Below, in pieces: positions 8,043-15,531 of a DNA stretch of 24,880 bases. The translations under genes and the position numbers were made by a program. The notes beneath the pieces were generated by a model. It searched no databases. It was not told the DNA's origin and was given only the letters and a program-made list of their open reading frames with translations. Source of the DNA: Bacillota bacterium (lineage in GTDB: Bacteria; Bacillota; Clostridia; Clostridiales; Clostridiaceae); contig JAFADP010000129.1 of assembly GCA_023424785.1 (NCBI GenBank), positions 1 to 24,880 on the forward strand, in the 5' to 3' direction. Position 1 is the stretch's first letter; each line of letters starts with the position of its first letter.

Positions 8043-8121
8043 TGTGCTAGTACCGGCGGTCCTCTGCTGAATATTAAGCTTCGGCAAGAACGTCAAAAAT
8101 TAACTTGAGGAGGAATGCACA
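8043..8121 (+). ncRNA. Candidate ribosomal protein L19 leader RNA
   Basis: This stretch before rplS is visibly richer in G/C than other intergenic regions and can fold. TGCTGAA (8065-8071) pairs with TTCGGCA (8080-8086) across an 8-base loop, extended by 8062-8063/8087-8088 and 8059-8060/8090-8091. TTGTGC (8042-8047) is the exact complement of GCACAA (8117-8122), which lies between the ribosome binding site and the A of the start codon. An L19 leader is a known Firmicutes cis-regulatory RNA class; membership here is inferred from position and structure, not from a covariance-model match. Confidence 0.5.
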
Positions 8122-8469
8122 ATGAACGAATTAATAAGAGCTATAGAGCAAGAACAAATAAGAACTGATTTACCAAGCTTCAATGTTGGTGATAACGTAA
8201 GAGTTCACGTAAAAATTAAGGAAGGTAACAGAGAAAGAGTTCAAGCTTTCGAAGGAACTGTTATCAAGAAGCAAAATGGTGGAGCTAGAGAAACTTTCAC
8301 AGTAAGAAGAGTTGCTTACGGAACTGGAGTTGAAAGAACATTCCCAATGAACTCTCCAATCATAGAAAAGCTTGAAGTTACAAGAAGAGGTAAGGTAAGA
8401 AGAGCTAAGTTATACTACTTAAGAGATAGAGTAGGTAAGGCTGCTAAAGTTAAAGAATTATTAAGATAA
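8122..8469 (+). CDS. rplS: 50S ribosomal protein L19
   Basis: L19 sits at the 30S-50S interface near the A-site side of the subunit. The 115 residues match the family in length and motifs: FNVGDNVRVHVKIKEGNRER, then QAFEGTVIKKQNGGA, TFTVRRVAYGTGVERTFP and KLYYLRDRVGKAAKV. GAGGAGG lies 8 bases before the ATG. C-ending codons (TTC, AAC, TAC, ATC) are enriched as in rpsP, rpsB and tsf. The gene has its own promoter and leader, and a strong terminator follows. Confidence 0.98.
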   Translation: MNELIRAIEQEQIRTDLPSFNVGDNVRVHVKIKEGNRERVQAFEGTVIKKQNGGARETFTVRRVAYGTGVERTFPMNSPIIEKLEVTRRGKVRRAKLYYLRDRVGKAAKVKELLR

Positions 8470-8484
8470 TAATCTTGGAAGAAT

Positions 8485-8510
8485 GGGGACTGTCAAAGTC
8501 CTCTTTTTTT
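8485..8510 (+). terminator. Intrinsic terminator between rplS and rbgA
   Basis: GGGGACT (8485-8491) pairs with AGTCCTC (8497-8503), with one G-U, across a 5-base loop, followed by seven Ts (8504-8510). The rbgA ATG is 23 bases beyond the T-run, leaving no room for a promoter, so rbgA probably depends on read-through. Confidence 0.88.
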
Positions 8511-8533
8511 CTATTAAAATAGGAGGGATAAAT

Positions 8534-9376
8534 ATGGCTATTAACTGGTTTCCGGGGCATATGAAAAAAACCCAAAGAGAAATAAAAGAAAACTTAAAGT
8601 TAGTAGATGCTGTTATAGAAATAAGAGATGCAAGAATTCCAAGAAGTTCTGCTAATCCTGATATAGATAAATTAGTAGGTGGTAAGCCTAGAATAATACT
8701 TTTAAATAAGAGTGATTTAAGTGAAAAGAAAGCAACACAATCTTGGATAAATTATCTTACTAAAGAAAATGTAAAGGTATTAGAAGTTAACTGTTTACAT
8801 GGCTATGGATTAAAAAATATAAATCCACTTCTTATGGAATTATTAAAGGAAAAGCATGATAGACTTAAGAATAAAGGTATGGTAAAAATTATTACTAGAG
8901 TTATGGTAGTTGGAATACCTAACTGTGGAAAATCTACTTTTATAAATAAATTAGCTAGAAATACAATAGCTAAAACTGGTGATAGACCAGGTGTTACTAA
9001 GAGCAAACAATGGATAAAGACTTCATTAGGAATAGAACTACTAGATACTCCAGGTGTATTATGGCCTAAGTTTGAAGATGATGAAACAGCTCTTAATTTA
9101 GCCTTTACTGGAGCTATAAAAGATGAAGTTATGGATATTGAAGATCTTGCTTATAGATTAGTAGAAAGACTTCAAGAGTATTATCCAGAAAATCTTAAAG
9201 AAAGATATAAAATAGAAGAAATATTTGAAGATCCACTTGAAACTATGAATGCAATTGCTAGAAAAAGAGGTTGTTTAATGAGAGGTGGAGAAATAGATTA
9301 TAATAGAATATCTGTTATATTACTAGATGAATTTAGAGGTGGAAAAATAGGTAATATTACCTTAGAAAGACCTTAA
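8534..9376 (+). CDS. rbgA: Ribosome biogenesis GTPase RbgA (YlqF)
   Basis: RbgA is a circularly permuted GTPase needed for a late step of 50S assembly. The 280 residues begin MAINWFPGHMKKTQREI and show the permuted motif order: G4 NKSD first, then G1 GIPNCGKSTFINKL, G2 with GDRPGVTKS, and G3 DTPGVLWPKF. The C-terminal domain has RKRGCLMRGGEIDYNR and LLDEFRGGKIG. The frame stays open back to ATG 8483, but that codon lies in the rplS terminator. ATG 8534 has AGGAGGG 6 bases before it and gives the conserved family N-terminus. rnhB follows after 13 bases. Confidence 0.96.
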   Translation: MAINWFPGHMKKTQREIKENLKLVDAVIEIRDARIPRSSANPDIDKLVGGKPRIILLNKSDLSEKKATQSWINYLTKENVKVLEVNCLHGYGLKNINPLLMELLKEKHDRLKNKGMVKIITRVMVVGIPNCGKSTFINKLARNTIAKTGDRPGVTKSKQWIKTSLGIELLDTPGVLWPKFEDDETALNLAFTGAIKDEVMDIEDLAYRLVERLQEYYPENLKERYKIEEIFEDPLETMNAIARKRGCLMRGGEIDYNRISVILLDEFRGGKIGNITLERP

Positions 9377-9389
9377 AGGAGATATATTT

Positions 9390-10202
9390 ATGGAATTACC
9401 TAATATAGATATAAAATCTTTAAAATTTAAAGAAATAAAAGAAATAGTTGATACCATTAATATTGAAGAAAAAGCAAACAGTGAAGAGTTAAATGAAATA
9501 ATAAAAATACTATTAAATGATAGTAGAAAAAATGTTACTTCACTAGGAAATAAATTAGAAAGAGCAAAAAATAAGACTCTAGAAGAATTTGATAGAGTAA
9601 AAGCAATGTATGAGTTTGATAAGTCTTTTGGAGATTATCACATTATTGCAGGAGTAGATGAGGTTGGAAGAGGACCATTAGCAGGTCCTATTGTATCTTG
9701 TGCAGTAATATTAGATAATAGAGATATTAATAATAATATAATTTTAGGTTTAAATGATTCAAAAAAGATTCCTCAAAAGAAGAGAGAAGAATTAGCTGAA
9801 ATAATAAAGGAAAAAGCATTAGCTTATTATATAGCTGTAAGTTCAAATGAGGAAATAGATAGTAAGGGTATAGCTTATTCAAACAATAAAGTCTTTTTAG
9901 AAGCATGCACATCGCTTAAAGTTAAGCCAGATTTAGTTTTATCTGATGGATATTTAGTTAAAAACTTAAATATTGATAATAAGCATGTTATAAAAGGTGA
10001 TACTAAAAGTGCAGCTATTGCTGCAGCATCTATTGTTGCAAAAGTATATAGAGATAACTTGATGGCTCAATATAGCAAAGAGTATCCAGGATATTATTTT
10101 GAAGAAAATTCAGGGTATGGAACAACTAAACACATAGAAGGAATAAAAAAGCTTGGACCATGTAAAATACATAGAATGAGCTTCTTAAAGAATATATTGT
10201 AA
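9390..10202 (+). CDS. rnhB: Ribonuclease HII
   Basis: RNase HII cleaves RNA in RNA-DNA hybrids and removes single ribonucleotides from DNA. The 270 residues have an N-terminal extension of about 80 residues (charged, helical), as in Bacillus RNase HII, then the catalytic domain. Visible active-site residues are D90 and E91 (AGVDEVGRGPLAGP), D186 (LSDGYLV) and the Asp of KVYRD; KGDTKSAAIAAASIVAK and GYGTTKH are also present. AAAGGAG precedes the ATG. Transcription ends in a bidirectional terminator shared with convergent yraN. Confidence 0.97.
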   Translation: MELPNIDIKSLKFKEIKEIVDTINIEEKANSEELNEIIKILLNDSRKNVTSLGNKLERAKNKTLEEFDRVKAMYEFDKSFGDYHIIAGVDEVGRGPLAGPIVSCAVILDNRDINNNIILGLNDSKKIPQKKREELAEIIKEKALAYYIAVSSNEEIDSKGIAYSNNKVFLEACTSLKVKPDLVLSDGYLVKNLNIDNKHVIKGDTKSAAIAAASIVAKVYRDNLMAQYSKEYPGYYFEENSGYGTTKHIEGIKKLGPCKIHRMSFLKNIL

Positions 10203-10230
10203 AAGGATCAATTATAAATTGGTCCTTTTT
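10201..10230. terminator. Bidirectional terminator between convergent rnhB and yraN
   Basis: AAAAGGATCAATT (10201-10213) pairs with AATTGGTCCTTTT (10217-10229), 13 pairs including one U-G, with a 3-base loop. Five Ts end the plus strand (10226-10230), and the four As at the left give Ts on the minus strand. It overlaps the rnhB stop and touches the yraN stop. Confidence 0.8.
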
Positions 10231-10594
10231 AATTGAAAGCATTCTCTATAATATTAATTTTGTAGCTGTTATCAATAAGATTTAAGATTACTTCTGCAAC
10301 ATCAAATCTTATATAAAAGTTATGTAAGTTATTTATATAAATATAGTAATTAGCAACTCTTTTTATATTATTTTGCTTTGAGGTTGTAATAGATTGAATT
10401 GGAGCACCATAATTATTTGAATATCTTGTTTTAACTTCTGTAAATATTATAATATCTTTGTGTCTAGATATTATATCTATTTCTCCATTCCTAATTCTAA
10501 AATTTCTATGTAAAATTTTATGATTTTTATTTTTAAGAAACATTTCTACTACACTTTCTCCATAATTTCCTATGTTTTTATTATATTCTTTCAT
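10229..10594 (-). CDS. yraN: YraN family (UPF0102) putative endonuclease-like protein
   Basis: The 121 residues match the YraN/UPF0102 family, distantly related to Holliday-junction resolvases of the PD-(D/E)XK fold; the function is not established. Visible signatures: NIGNYGESVVEMFLKNKNHK near the N-terminus, NGEIDIISR (putative catalytic Asp), FTEVKTR (the E-x-K element) and FDVAEV near the end. AAGGAGTGAG precedes the start on the minus strand, so it is a real, well-initiated gene. It is the only minus-strand gene in the window, convergent with rnhB and divergent from comM. In related genomes it commonly sits in this neighbourhood, so the orientation, not the presence, is unusual. Confidence 0.9.
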   Translation of the reverse strand: MKEYNKNIGNYGESVVEMFLKNKNHKILHRNFRIRNGEIDIISRHKDIIIFTEVKTRYSNNYGAPIQSITTSKQNNIKRVANYYIYINNLHNFYIRFDVAEVILNLIDNSYKINIIENAFN

Positions 10595-10640
10595 AACTCA
10601 CTCCTTAAATAATTGTTATATAAAGTTATGTCCATAAAGT

Positions 10641-10679
10641 TATAATTAATTCATTTTTATAGAATTAATTATATTTTTT
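10641..10679 (+). terminator. Terminator-like hairpin upstream of comM
   Basis: TATAATTAATTC (10641-10652) pairs perfectly with GAATTAATTATA (10662-10673) across a 9-base loop, followed by six Ts (10674-10679). It lies 30 bases before comM and after no plus-strand gene other than the already terminated rnhB. It may insulate comM from antisense read-through across yraN, or act as an attenuator in a comM leader. No convincing comM promoter was found on either side. Confidence 0.6.
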
Positions 10680-10686
10680 CTGTCAA
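10656..10686 (-). promoter_or_regulatory. Possible yraN promoter (minus strand)
   Basis: Read on the minus strand there is a perfect TTGACA (10686-10681) and TATAAA (10661-10656) with a 19-base spacer, longer than the optimum of 17. It overlaps the plus-strand hairpin before comM. It is the best minus-strand candidate in the divergent gap. Confidence 0.4.
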
Positions 10687-10709
10687 TAATTAAGCTGGGT
10701 GATAATATA

Positions 10710-12236
10710 ATGGCAACAAAAATTTTAAGTGCAACATATGCACAATTTAATGGAATATTAATAGAAGTAGAAGTTAATATAACAAAGGGCCTACCTGCTT
10801 TTATAATAGTAGGACTACCAGATACATCTGTTAAAGAAGCAAAGGAGAGAGTTCGAGCAGCTATAGTAAATAGTGGATATGAGTTTCCTTTAGGAAGAAT
10901 AACTGTAAATTTAGCTCCAGCAGATGTTAAGAAAATAGGATCTTTGTTAGATTTACCTATTGCTTTAGGTATATTAATGGAGACTAATCAAATGAAAAAG
11001 AAGGATTTAAAAGAGTTTATTGTATTTGGTGAATTATCATTATGTGGGGAAATAAAAAGAGTAAATGGAACCATTCCTATAATGCTAGAAGGTATAAAAA
11101 ATAGTATAAAAAATATTATTTTTCCTTATGAAAACATAAATGAGTGTAAATATTATAACAAAACAAATAACTATCCATTTTCTAATTTGAAAGAAGTAGT
11201 TTCCTTTATAAATTATGAGGATGTGTTACCTTATAATATAGAAGAAATACATTTAGAAGAAGAAAATAATAATATGGATTTTTCAAGTATAATAGGTCAA
11301 AGTAATACAAAAAGAGCTTTTGAAATTGGAGCAGCTGGAAAACATAATTTATTGATTTATGGAAGTACAGGAGTAGGAAAAACAATGTTAGCAAAAGCAC
11401 TTCCATCTATTTTGCCAACTTTATCAGAGGAAGAGGAAATAGAAGTGGCAAAGATATATAGTGCTTCAGGTTTATTAAATGGAAATAAAAAAATAACAAG
11501 ACCATTTAGAGCACCACATCATACAATAACATCAACAGCACTTGTAGGTGGTGGAAGATATGCTCAGGCAGGAGAGGTAACATTAGCTAACAATGGAGTA
11601 TTGTTTTTAGATGAGGTTTTAGAATATAAAAAAGAAGTTCTAGAGGCTTTGAGAGAGCCATTAGAAGAAGGTGTAATACATATAAATAGAGTTCAAGGAA
11701 GCAATATACTTAAATCAGATTTTTTACTATGTCTTTCTACTAATATTTGTCCTTGTGGTAAGGGTGGTTTAGAAGATGAGTATAATAGTGCATGTACTTG
11801 TTCAGAGCTAGAAAAGAGAAGATATTTAAATAGATTATCTAAATCACTTATGGATAGAATAGATATATTGAACTATGTACCTAAGGTAAAATATGAAGAG
11901 TTAAAAGAAAAAGATAAGATATATACATCACAAAAAATGAAAGAAAGAGTTATAAAAGCTAGAGAAGTCCAAAGGAAAAGATTGCGAAATACTAAATATA
12001 TGTATAATTCAGAGATAAAAGGAAAAGATATTTTTGAGTTATGTAGGGTTAGCAAATGTGTTGAGGAAATATTAAAATATTATTTTAATAATAGTAGTCC
12101 TTCTCTAAGAGCATATGGAAAGGTTATAAAAGTAGCTAGAACCATTGCTGACTTAGAAGGAAATAAAGATATTTTAGAAGGAGATGTCTTAGAAGCTATC
12201 TCATATAGAAAAAATTTAAAAGGAGAAATTATTTAA
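10710..12236 (+). CDS. comM: YifB/ComM-family AAA+ ATPase (Mg-chelatase-like)
   Basis: ComM-type proteins are hexameric AAA+ helicases that promote branch migration during integration of transforming DNA; YifB is the general family name. The 508 residues have an N-terminal Lon-protease-like domain (about 20-165, with GLPAFIIVGLPDTSVKEAKER), then the AAA+ module from IIGQSNTKRAFEIGAAG. That module has Walker A GSTGVGKT at 218-225, RAPHHT, Walker B VLFLDE at about 297-302, the cysteine cluster CPCG...CTC and RIDI, and ends in a helical Mg-chelatase-type C-terminal domain. Differences from the usual family sequence: Walker A usually GPPGSGKT, PGE reads AGE, and LDELPEF reads LDEVLEY. Catalytic residues are kept. 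GGGTGA lies 6 bases before the ATG. dprA follows after 14 bases, a DNA-uptake/processing pair. Confidence 0.93.
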   Translation: MATKILSATYAQFNGILIEVEVNITKGLPAFIIVGLPDTSVKEAKERVRAAIVNSGYEFPLGRITVNLAPADVKKIGSLLDLPIALGILMETNQMKKKDLKEFIVFGELSLCGEIKRVNGTIPIMLEGIKNSIKNIIFPYENINECKYYNKTNNYPFSNLKEVVSFINYEDVLPYNIEEIHLEEENNNMDFSSIIGQSNTKRAFEIGAAGKHNLLIYGSTGVGKTMLAKALPSILPTLSEEEEIEVAKIYSASGLLNGNKKITRPFRAPHHTITSTALVGGGRYAQAGEVTLANNGVLFLDEVLEYKKEVLEALREPLEEGVIHINRVQGSNILKSDFLLCLSTNICPCGKGGLEDEYNSACTCSELEKRRYLNRLSKSLMDRIDILNYVPKVKYEELKEKDKIYTSQKMKERVIKAREVQRKRLRNTKYMYNSEIKGKDIFELCRVSKCVEEILKYYFNNSSPSLRAYGKVIKVARTIADLEGNKDILEGDVLEAISYRKNLKGEII

Positions 12237-12250
12237 AGGGTAGACAGAGA

Positions 12251-13303
12251 ATGAAATATAAGATATGGTTATTAATGTTAAATATTAAGAATGCAGAAAA
12301 GAAATTCCTTGTAGATAAGTATAAAAAAGAGGAAATTATATATGATAAATTCGAAGATATAGTAAATTGTAATGAAATTATAATAAAAAAAATAAAAAAA
12401 ATTAGTAAAGAAAATTTATTGCAAAAAGCTGTTGAAATTGTGGAATGGATGAGAGAAAATAATGTTGGATTTTTAAGTGTTAATGATAAGGAATATCCTC
12501 ATGATTTAAGGGTTATAGAGGATTTACCATATGGTTTTTTCTATAAAGGTAATAAGGAATTATTAGCATCAAGAAAAGTGTCAATAATTGGGTCAAGAGC
12601 ATGTTCAAATTACGGAAGTGAAGTAACAAAGCTATTGACAAAAGATTTAATTCGCTATAATATCACAATATTAAGTGGAGGGGCGAAAGGCATAGACACT
12701 ATTTCTCATAAAACTACAGTTGAGGGAAATGGAAAAACTATCGTTGTCTTAGGATGTGGTATAGATATAGCTTATCCAGCACAAAATTATAAGTTATTTA
12801 AAGAAATTGAGAAAACAGGACTTATTATTTCTGAATTTTTACCTGGTACACCTCCATTACCATATAATTTTCCGCAAAGGAACAGAATTATAAGCGCACT
12901 TAGTGAATTAGTCATTGTAGTAGAAGCTTCTAATAAAAGTGGATCATTAATAACTGTGAATTATGCATTAGATCAAGGAAAATGTGTAATGGCTATTCCG
13001 GGATCTATATTTTCTAAAGGAAGCCTTGGAACAAATCAGCTTTTAAGAGAAGGAGCACAAGTATTTACTGGATTAGAAGATTTACATCAATTACTTAAAT
13101 TAGATAAGAAAAAAGATATTAACGAATTATCACCAATAGAAAAAAATGTACTATCAGTTGTATCGGATATACCGATACATATTGATAATATAATGAAAAA
13201 AACAAACTTAAGTAGGGAAGTATTATTTAAACTTTTATTTAAAATGCAAGTTAGTAATAAAATAATAAGTCTTCCTGGAGATTATTATGCGAAAATTAAT
13301 TGA
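12251..13303 (+). CDS. dprA: DNA processing protein DprA/Smf
   Basis: DprA binds incoming single-stranded DNA and loads RecA on it during transformation. The 350 residues show a divergent N-terminal helical region, then the Rossmann-like core: SIIGSRACSNYG (about 114-125), LSGGAKGIDTISHK, VVLGCGIDIAYP, ISEFLPGTPP, FPQRNRIISALS, EASNKSGSLIT and GTNQLLREGA. A C-terminal winged-helix domain starts at about LSPIEKNVLSVVSD. The upstream site is weak (AAAGGG, 10 bases from the ATG). ATG 12275 is a possible alternative, but ATG 12251 gives the hydrophobic N-terminus (YKIWLLML) usual for the family. The TGA stop merges into the topA ribosome binding site. Confidence 0.95.
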   Translation: MKYKIWLLMLNIKNAEKKFLVDKYKKEEIIYDKFEDIVNCNEIIIKKIKKISKENLLQKAVEIVEWMRENNVGFLSVNDKEYPHDLRVIEDLPYGFFYKGNKELLASRKVSIIGSRACSNYGSEVTKLLTKDLIRYNITILSGGAKGIDTISHKTTVEGNGKTIVVLGCGIDIAYPAQNYKLFKEIEKTGLIISEFLPGTPPLPYNFPQRNRIISALSELVIVVEASNKSGSLITVNYALDQGKCVMAIPGSIFSKGSLGTNQLLREGAQVFTGLEDLHQLLKLDKKKDINELSPIEKNVLSVVSDIPIHIDNIMKKTNLSREVLFKLLFKMQVSNKIISLPGDYYAKIN

Positions 13304-13341
13304 GGGGGTGAATAACTTCATACAATGTTATGAAGTTTTAT
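13302..13341 (+). promoter_or_regulatory. Hairpin-bridged ribosome binding site of topA with a 2-codon leader frame
   Basis: GAGGGGGTGA (13302-13311) is a near-perfect Shine-Dalgarno, but 30 bases before the conserved topA start ATG 13342. Between them AACTTCATA (13314-13322) pairs perfectly with TATGAAGTT (13329-13337) across a 6-base loop. Removing the hairpin leaves AT plus TTAT, a 6-base spacing, which is near the optimum. The loop holds ATG 13325, which reads ATG TTA TGA; its TGA overlaps the in-frame ATG 13330. Confidence 0.62.
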
Positions 13342-15441
13342 ATGGGTGAAAAATTAGTTATAGTAGAATCGCCTGCAAAGGCAAAAACTATTGCAAAATA
13401 TTTAGGAAAAAATTACATAGTTGAAGCGTCTATGGGACATGTGAGAGATCTTCCTAAGAGTACTTTAGGTGTAGATATAGAAGACGATTTTAATCCTAAA
13501 TATATTACCATAAGAGGTAAAGGAGAATTAATAAGTAAGTTAAGAAAAGCAGCTAAAAAAGCAGATAAAGTTTATCTTGCAACTGACCCCGATAGAGAGG
13601 GTGAAGCTATATCATGGCATTTAGCTAATATTCTTAAGATAGATGAAAGTTCAAAGTGTAGAATAGTTTTTAATGAAATAACTAAAAATGCAGTTAAGAG
13701 TTCTATAAAGTCAGCAAGAAGTATTAATAAAAACTTAGTTGATGCACAACAAGCAAGAAGAATATTAGATAGACTAGTTGGGTATGAAATAAGTCCTATT
13801 CTTTGGAAAAATGTAAGATGGGGACTTAGTGCCGGGAGAGTACAATCTGCTGCCTTAAAATTAATATGCGATAGAGAAGAAGAAATTAAGGCATTTAAGC
13901 CAGAAGAGTATTGGACTGTTGACTGCATTATGAAAAAAGATAGAAAGAAGTTTGCTATAAAGTTAATTAGCAAGGGTAAAGAGAAAATAGCTATTACTAA
14001 TGAGGAAGAAGCTAAAAAAATAATTGCAGAAATTGAATCAAATGATTTTGTAGTTAAATCTATAAAAGAAGGAACAAAAAATAAAAATCCACTACCTCCT
14101 TTTACAACAAGTACCCTTCAACAAGAAGCAAGCAAGAAACTTAACTTTAGAACGCAAAGAACAATGTCTATAGCACAAACACTTTATGAAGGTGTTGATA
14201 TAAAAGGTCATGGAACAGTTGGGTTAATAACTTATATGAGAACTGACTCTGTGAGAATATCTCAGGATGCTCAAAGTAGTGCATTAAACTTTATAGAAAG
14301 TAATTATGGAAAAGAATATATTCCTGAAAGTCCAAGAGTATATAAGGGAAGGAAAAATATTCAAGATGCTCATGAAGCTATAAGACCAACTTATGTAGAG
14401 ATTACTCCAGAAGTGGCAAAAGAAAGTTTAAGTTCTGAACAATTTAAGCTTTATTCTCTAATTTGGAAAAGATTTATGGCAAGTCAAATGGCATCATGTA
14501 TATTAAATACTAATTCTATAACTATAGAAAATGGTGAGTATAAATTTAAGGCTAGTGGTTCTCAAATAAAATTTGATGGATTTATGAAGTTATATGAATA
14601 TGTAATGGATGAAGAAAATGATTCTGTTTTATTGCCAAAGCTAAGTGAGGGAGAAATTTTATCTAAAGAATCAATAGAAGGAAAACAACATTTTACTCAA
14701 CCTCCTGCAAGATTTACAGAAGCTTCATTTGTAAAACAAATGGAGGAAAAAGGAATAGGAAGACCAAGTACATATGTGCCAACTATTTCAACAATTTTAA
14801 GTAGAGAATATGTAGAAAGAGATAAGAAAAATTTAGTGCCTACAGAGTTAGGGTTTATTGTTAATAATATTATAAATGAATACTTTAAGGAAATAGCTGA
14901 TGTAGAATTTACAGCAGGTATGGAAAAGAAGCTAGATTATATAGAAGAAGGAAAAGAAGAGTGGAAACAAGTTGTAGGAGAGTTCTATTCACCATTAAAA
15001 GTAGCAATAGATAAGGCAGAAAGAGAAATATCTAAAGTTGTTATAGAAGATAAGGTAAGTGATGTGCCTTGTGATAAGTGTGGTAGAATGATGGTTATTA
15101 AAAGAGGTAGGTATGGGAACTTTTTAGCATGTCCAGGATATCCAGATTGTAAAAATGCTAAGCCTATAGTAGAAAAGTTAGATGTTCCTTGTCCTAAGTG
15201 CGGAAAGGAAATAGTTGCTAAGAAGAGCAAGAAAGGCAAAAAATTCTTCGGTTGTTCAGGATATCCAGAGTGTGATTTTGTAAGTTGGAATGAACCTGTA
15301 AAGGAAAAATGTCCAAAATGCAATAGTTATATGGTTTTAAAGGTATCAAAGAAGGATGGAAAGTATATACAATGTTCTGATTCTGAATGCCAATATAAAG
15401 AGGTTTTGCCAAAAGAATTAGAAAAGAAAGATGATAAGTAA
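13342..15441 (+). CDS. topA: DNA topoisomerase I (type IA)
   Basis: TopA relaxes negative supercoils by single-strand passage through a transient 5'-phosphotyrosine. From ATG 13342 the protein has 699 residues. The Toprim domain starts at LVIVESPAKAKTIAKYLG and includes SMGHVRDLPKS and the metal motif ATDPDREGEAISWHLA. The catalytic Tyr298 lies in GLITYMRTDSVRIS, followed by HEAIRPT and EEKGIGRPSTYVPTI. Three C-terminal zinc-ribbon modules begin CDKCGR, CPKCGK and CPKCNS. ATG 13330 would add MKFY; ATG 13342 (MGEKLVIVES) matches the family start and fits the hairpin-bridged ribosome binding site. trmFO, xerC and hslVU, which lie between topA and codY in Bacillus subtilis, are absent here. Confidence 0.97.
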   Translation: MGEKLVIVESPAKAKTIAKYLGKNYIVEASMGHVRDLPKSTLGVDIEDDFNPKYITIRGKGELISKLRKAAKKADKVYLATDPDREGEAISWHLANILKIDESSKCRIVFNEITKNAVKSSIKSARSINKNLVDAQQARRILDRLVGYEISPILWKNVRWGLSAGRVQSAALKLICDREEEIKAFKPEEYWTVDCIMKKDRKKFAIKLISKGKEKIAITNEEEAKKIIAEIESNDFVVKSIKEGTKNKNPLPPFTTSTLQQEASKKLNFRTQRTMSIAQTLYEGVDIKGHGTVGLITYMRTDSVRISQDAQSSALNFIESNYGKEYIPESPRVYKGRKNIQDAHEAIRPTYVEITPEVAKESLSSEQFKLYSLIWKRFMASQMASCILNTNSITIENGEYKFKASGSQIKFDGFMKLYEYVMDEENDSVLLPKLSEGEILSKESIEGKQHFTQPPARFTEASFVKQMEEKGIGRPSTYVPTISTILSREYVERDKKNLVPTELGFIVNNIINEYFKEIADVEFTAGMEKKLDYIEEGKEEWKQVVGEFYSPLKVAIDKAEREISKVVIEDKVSDVPCDKCGRMMVIKRGRYGNFLACPGYPDCKNAKPIVEKLDVPCPKCGKEIVAKKSKKGKKFFGCSGYPECDFVSWNEPVKEKCPKCNSYMVLKVSKKDGKYIQCSDSECQYKEVLPKELEKKDDK

Positions 15442-15524
15442 AATAAAGTACATTTAACTCCATTAATAAACAATCTTTTCCATAAAAGGTTGAAAAAAAG
15501 TTTTTTGTATGATACACTTTATTT
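15441..15524 (+). terminator. Nested hairpins after topA, probable terminator
   Basis: The inner stem CAATCTTTT (15471-15479) pairs with AAAAGGTTG (15484-15492), one U-G, across a CCAT loop. Seven As, one G and six Ts follow (15493-15506), themselves able to pair. An outer pair AAATAAAGT (15441-15449) and ACTTTATTT (15516-15524) is a perfect inverse enclosing the whole. The T-run is displaced from the inner stem, so efficiency is uncertain. Confidence 0.55.
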
Positions 15525-15531
15525 ATAGAAA

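Noticed and set aside
8483..8533. N-terminal extension of RbgA (MGTVKVLFF and following)
   Set aside because: It is encoded by the rplS terminator hairpin and T-run. ATG 8534 has AGGAGGG and the conserved family N-terminus.
15218..15517. 99-residue minus-strand frame across the end of topA and the gap
   Set aside because: It is mostly antisense to the topA zinc-ribbon codons, has no recognisable domain and starts inside the topA-codY hairpin region.
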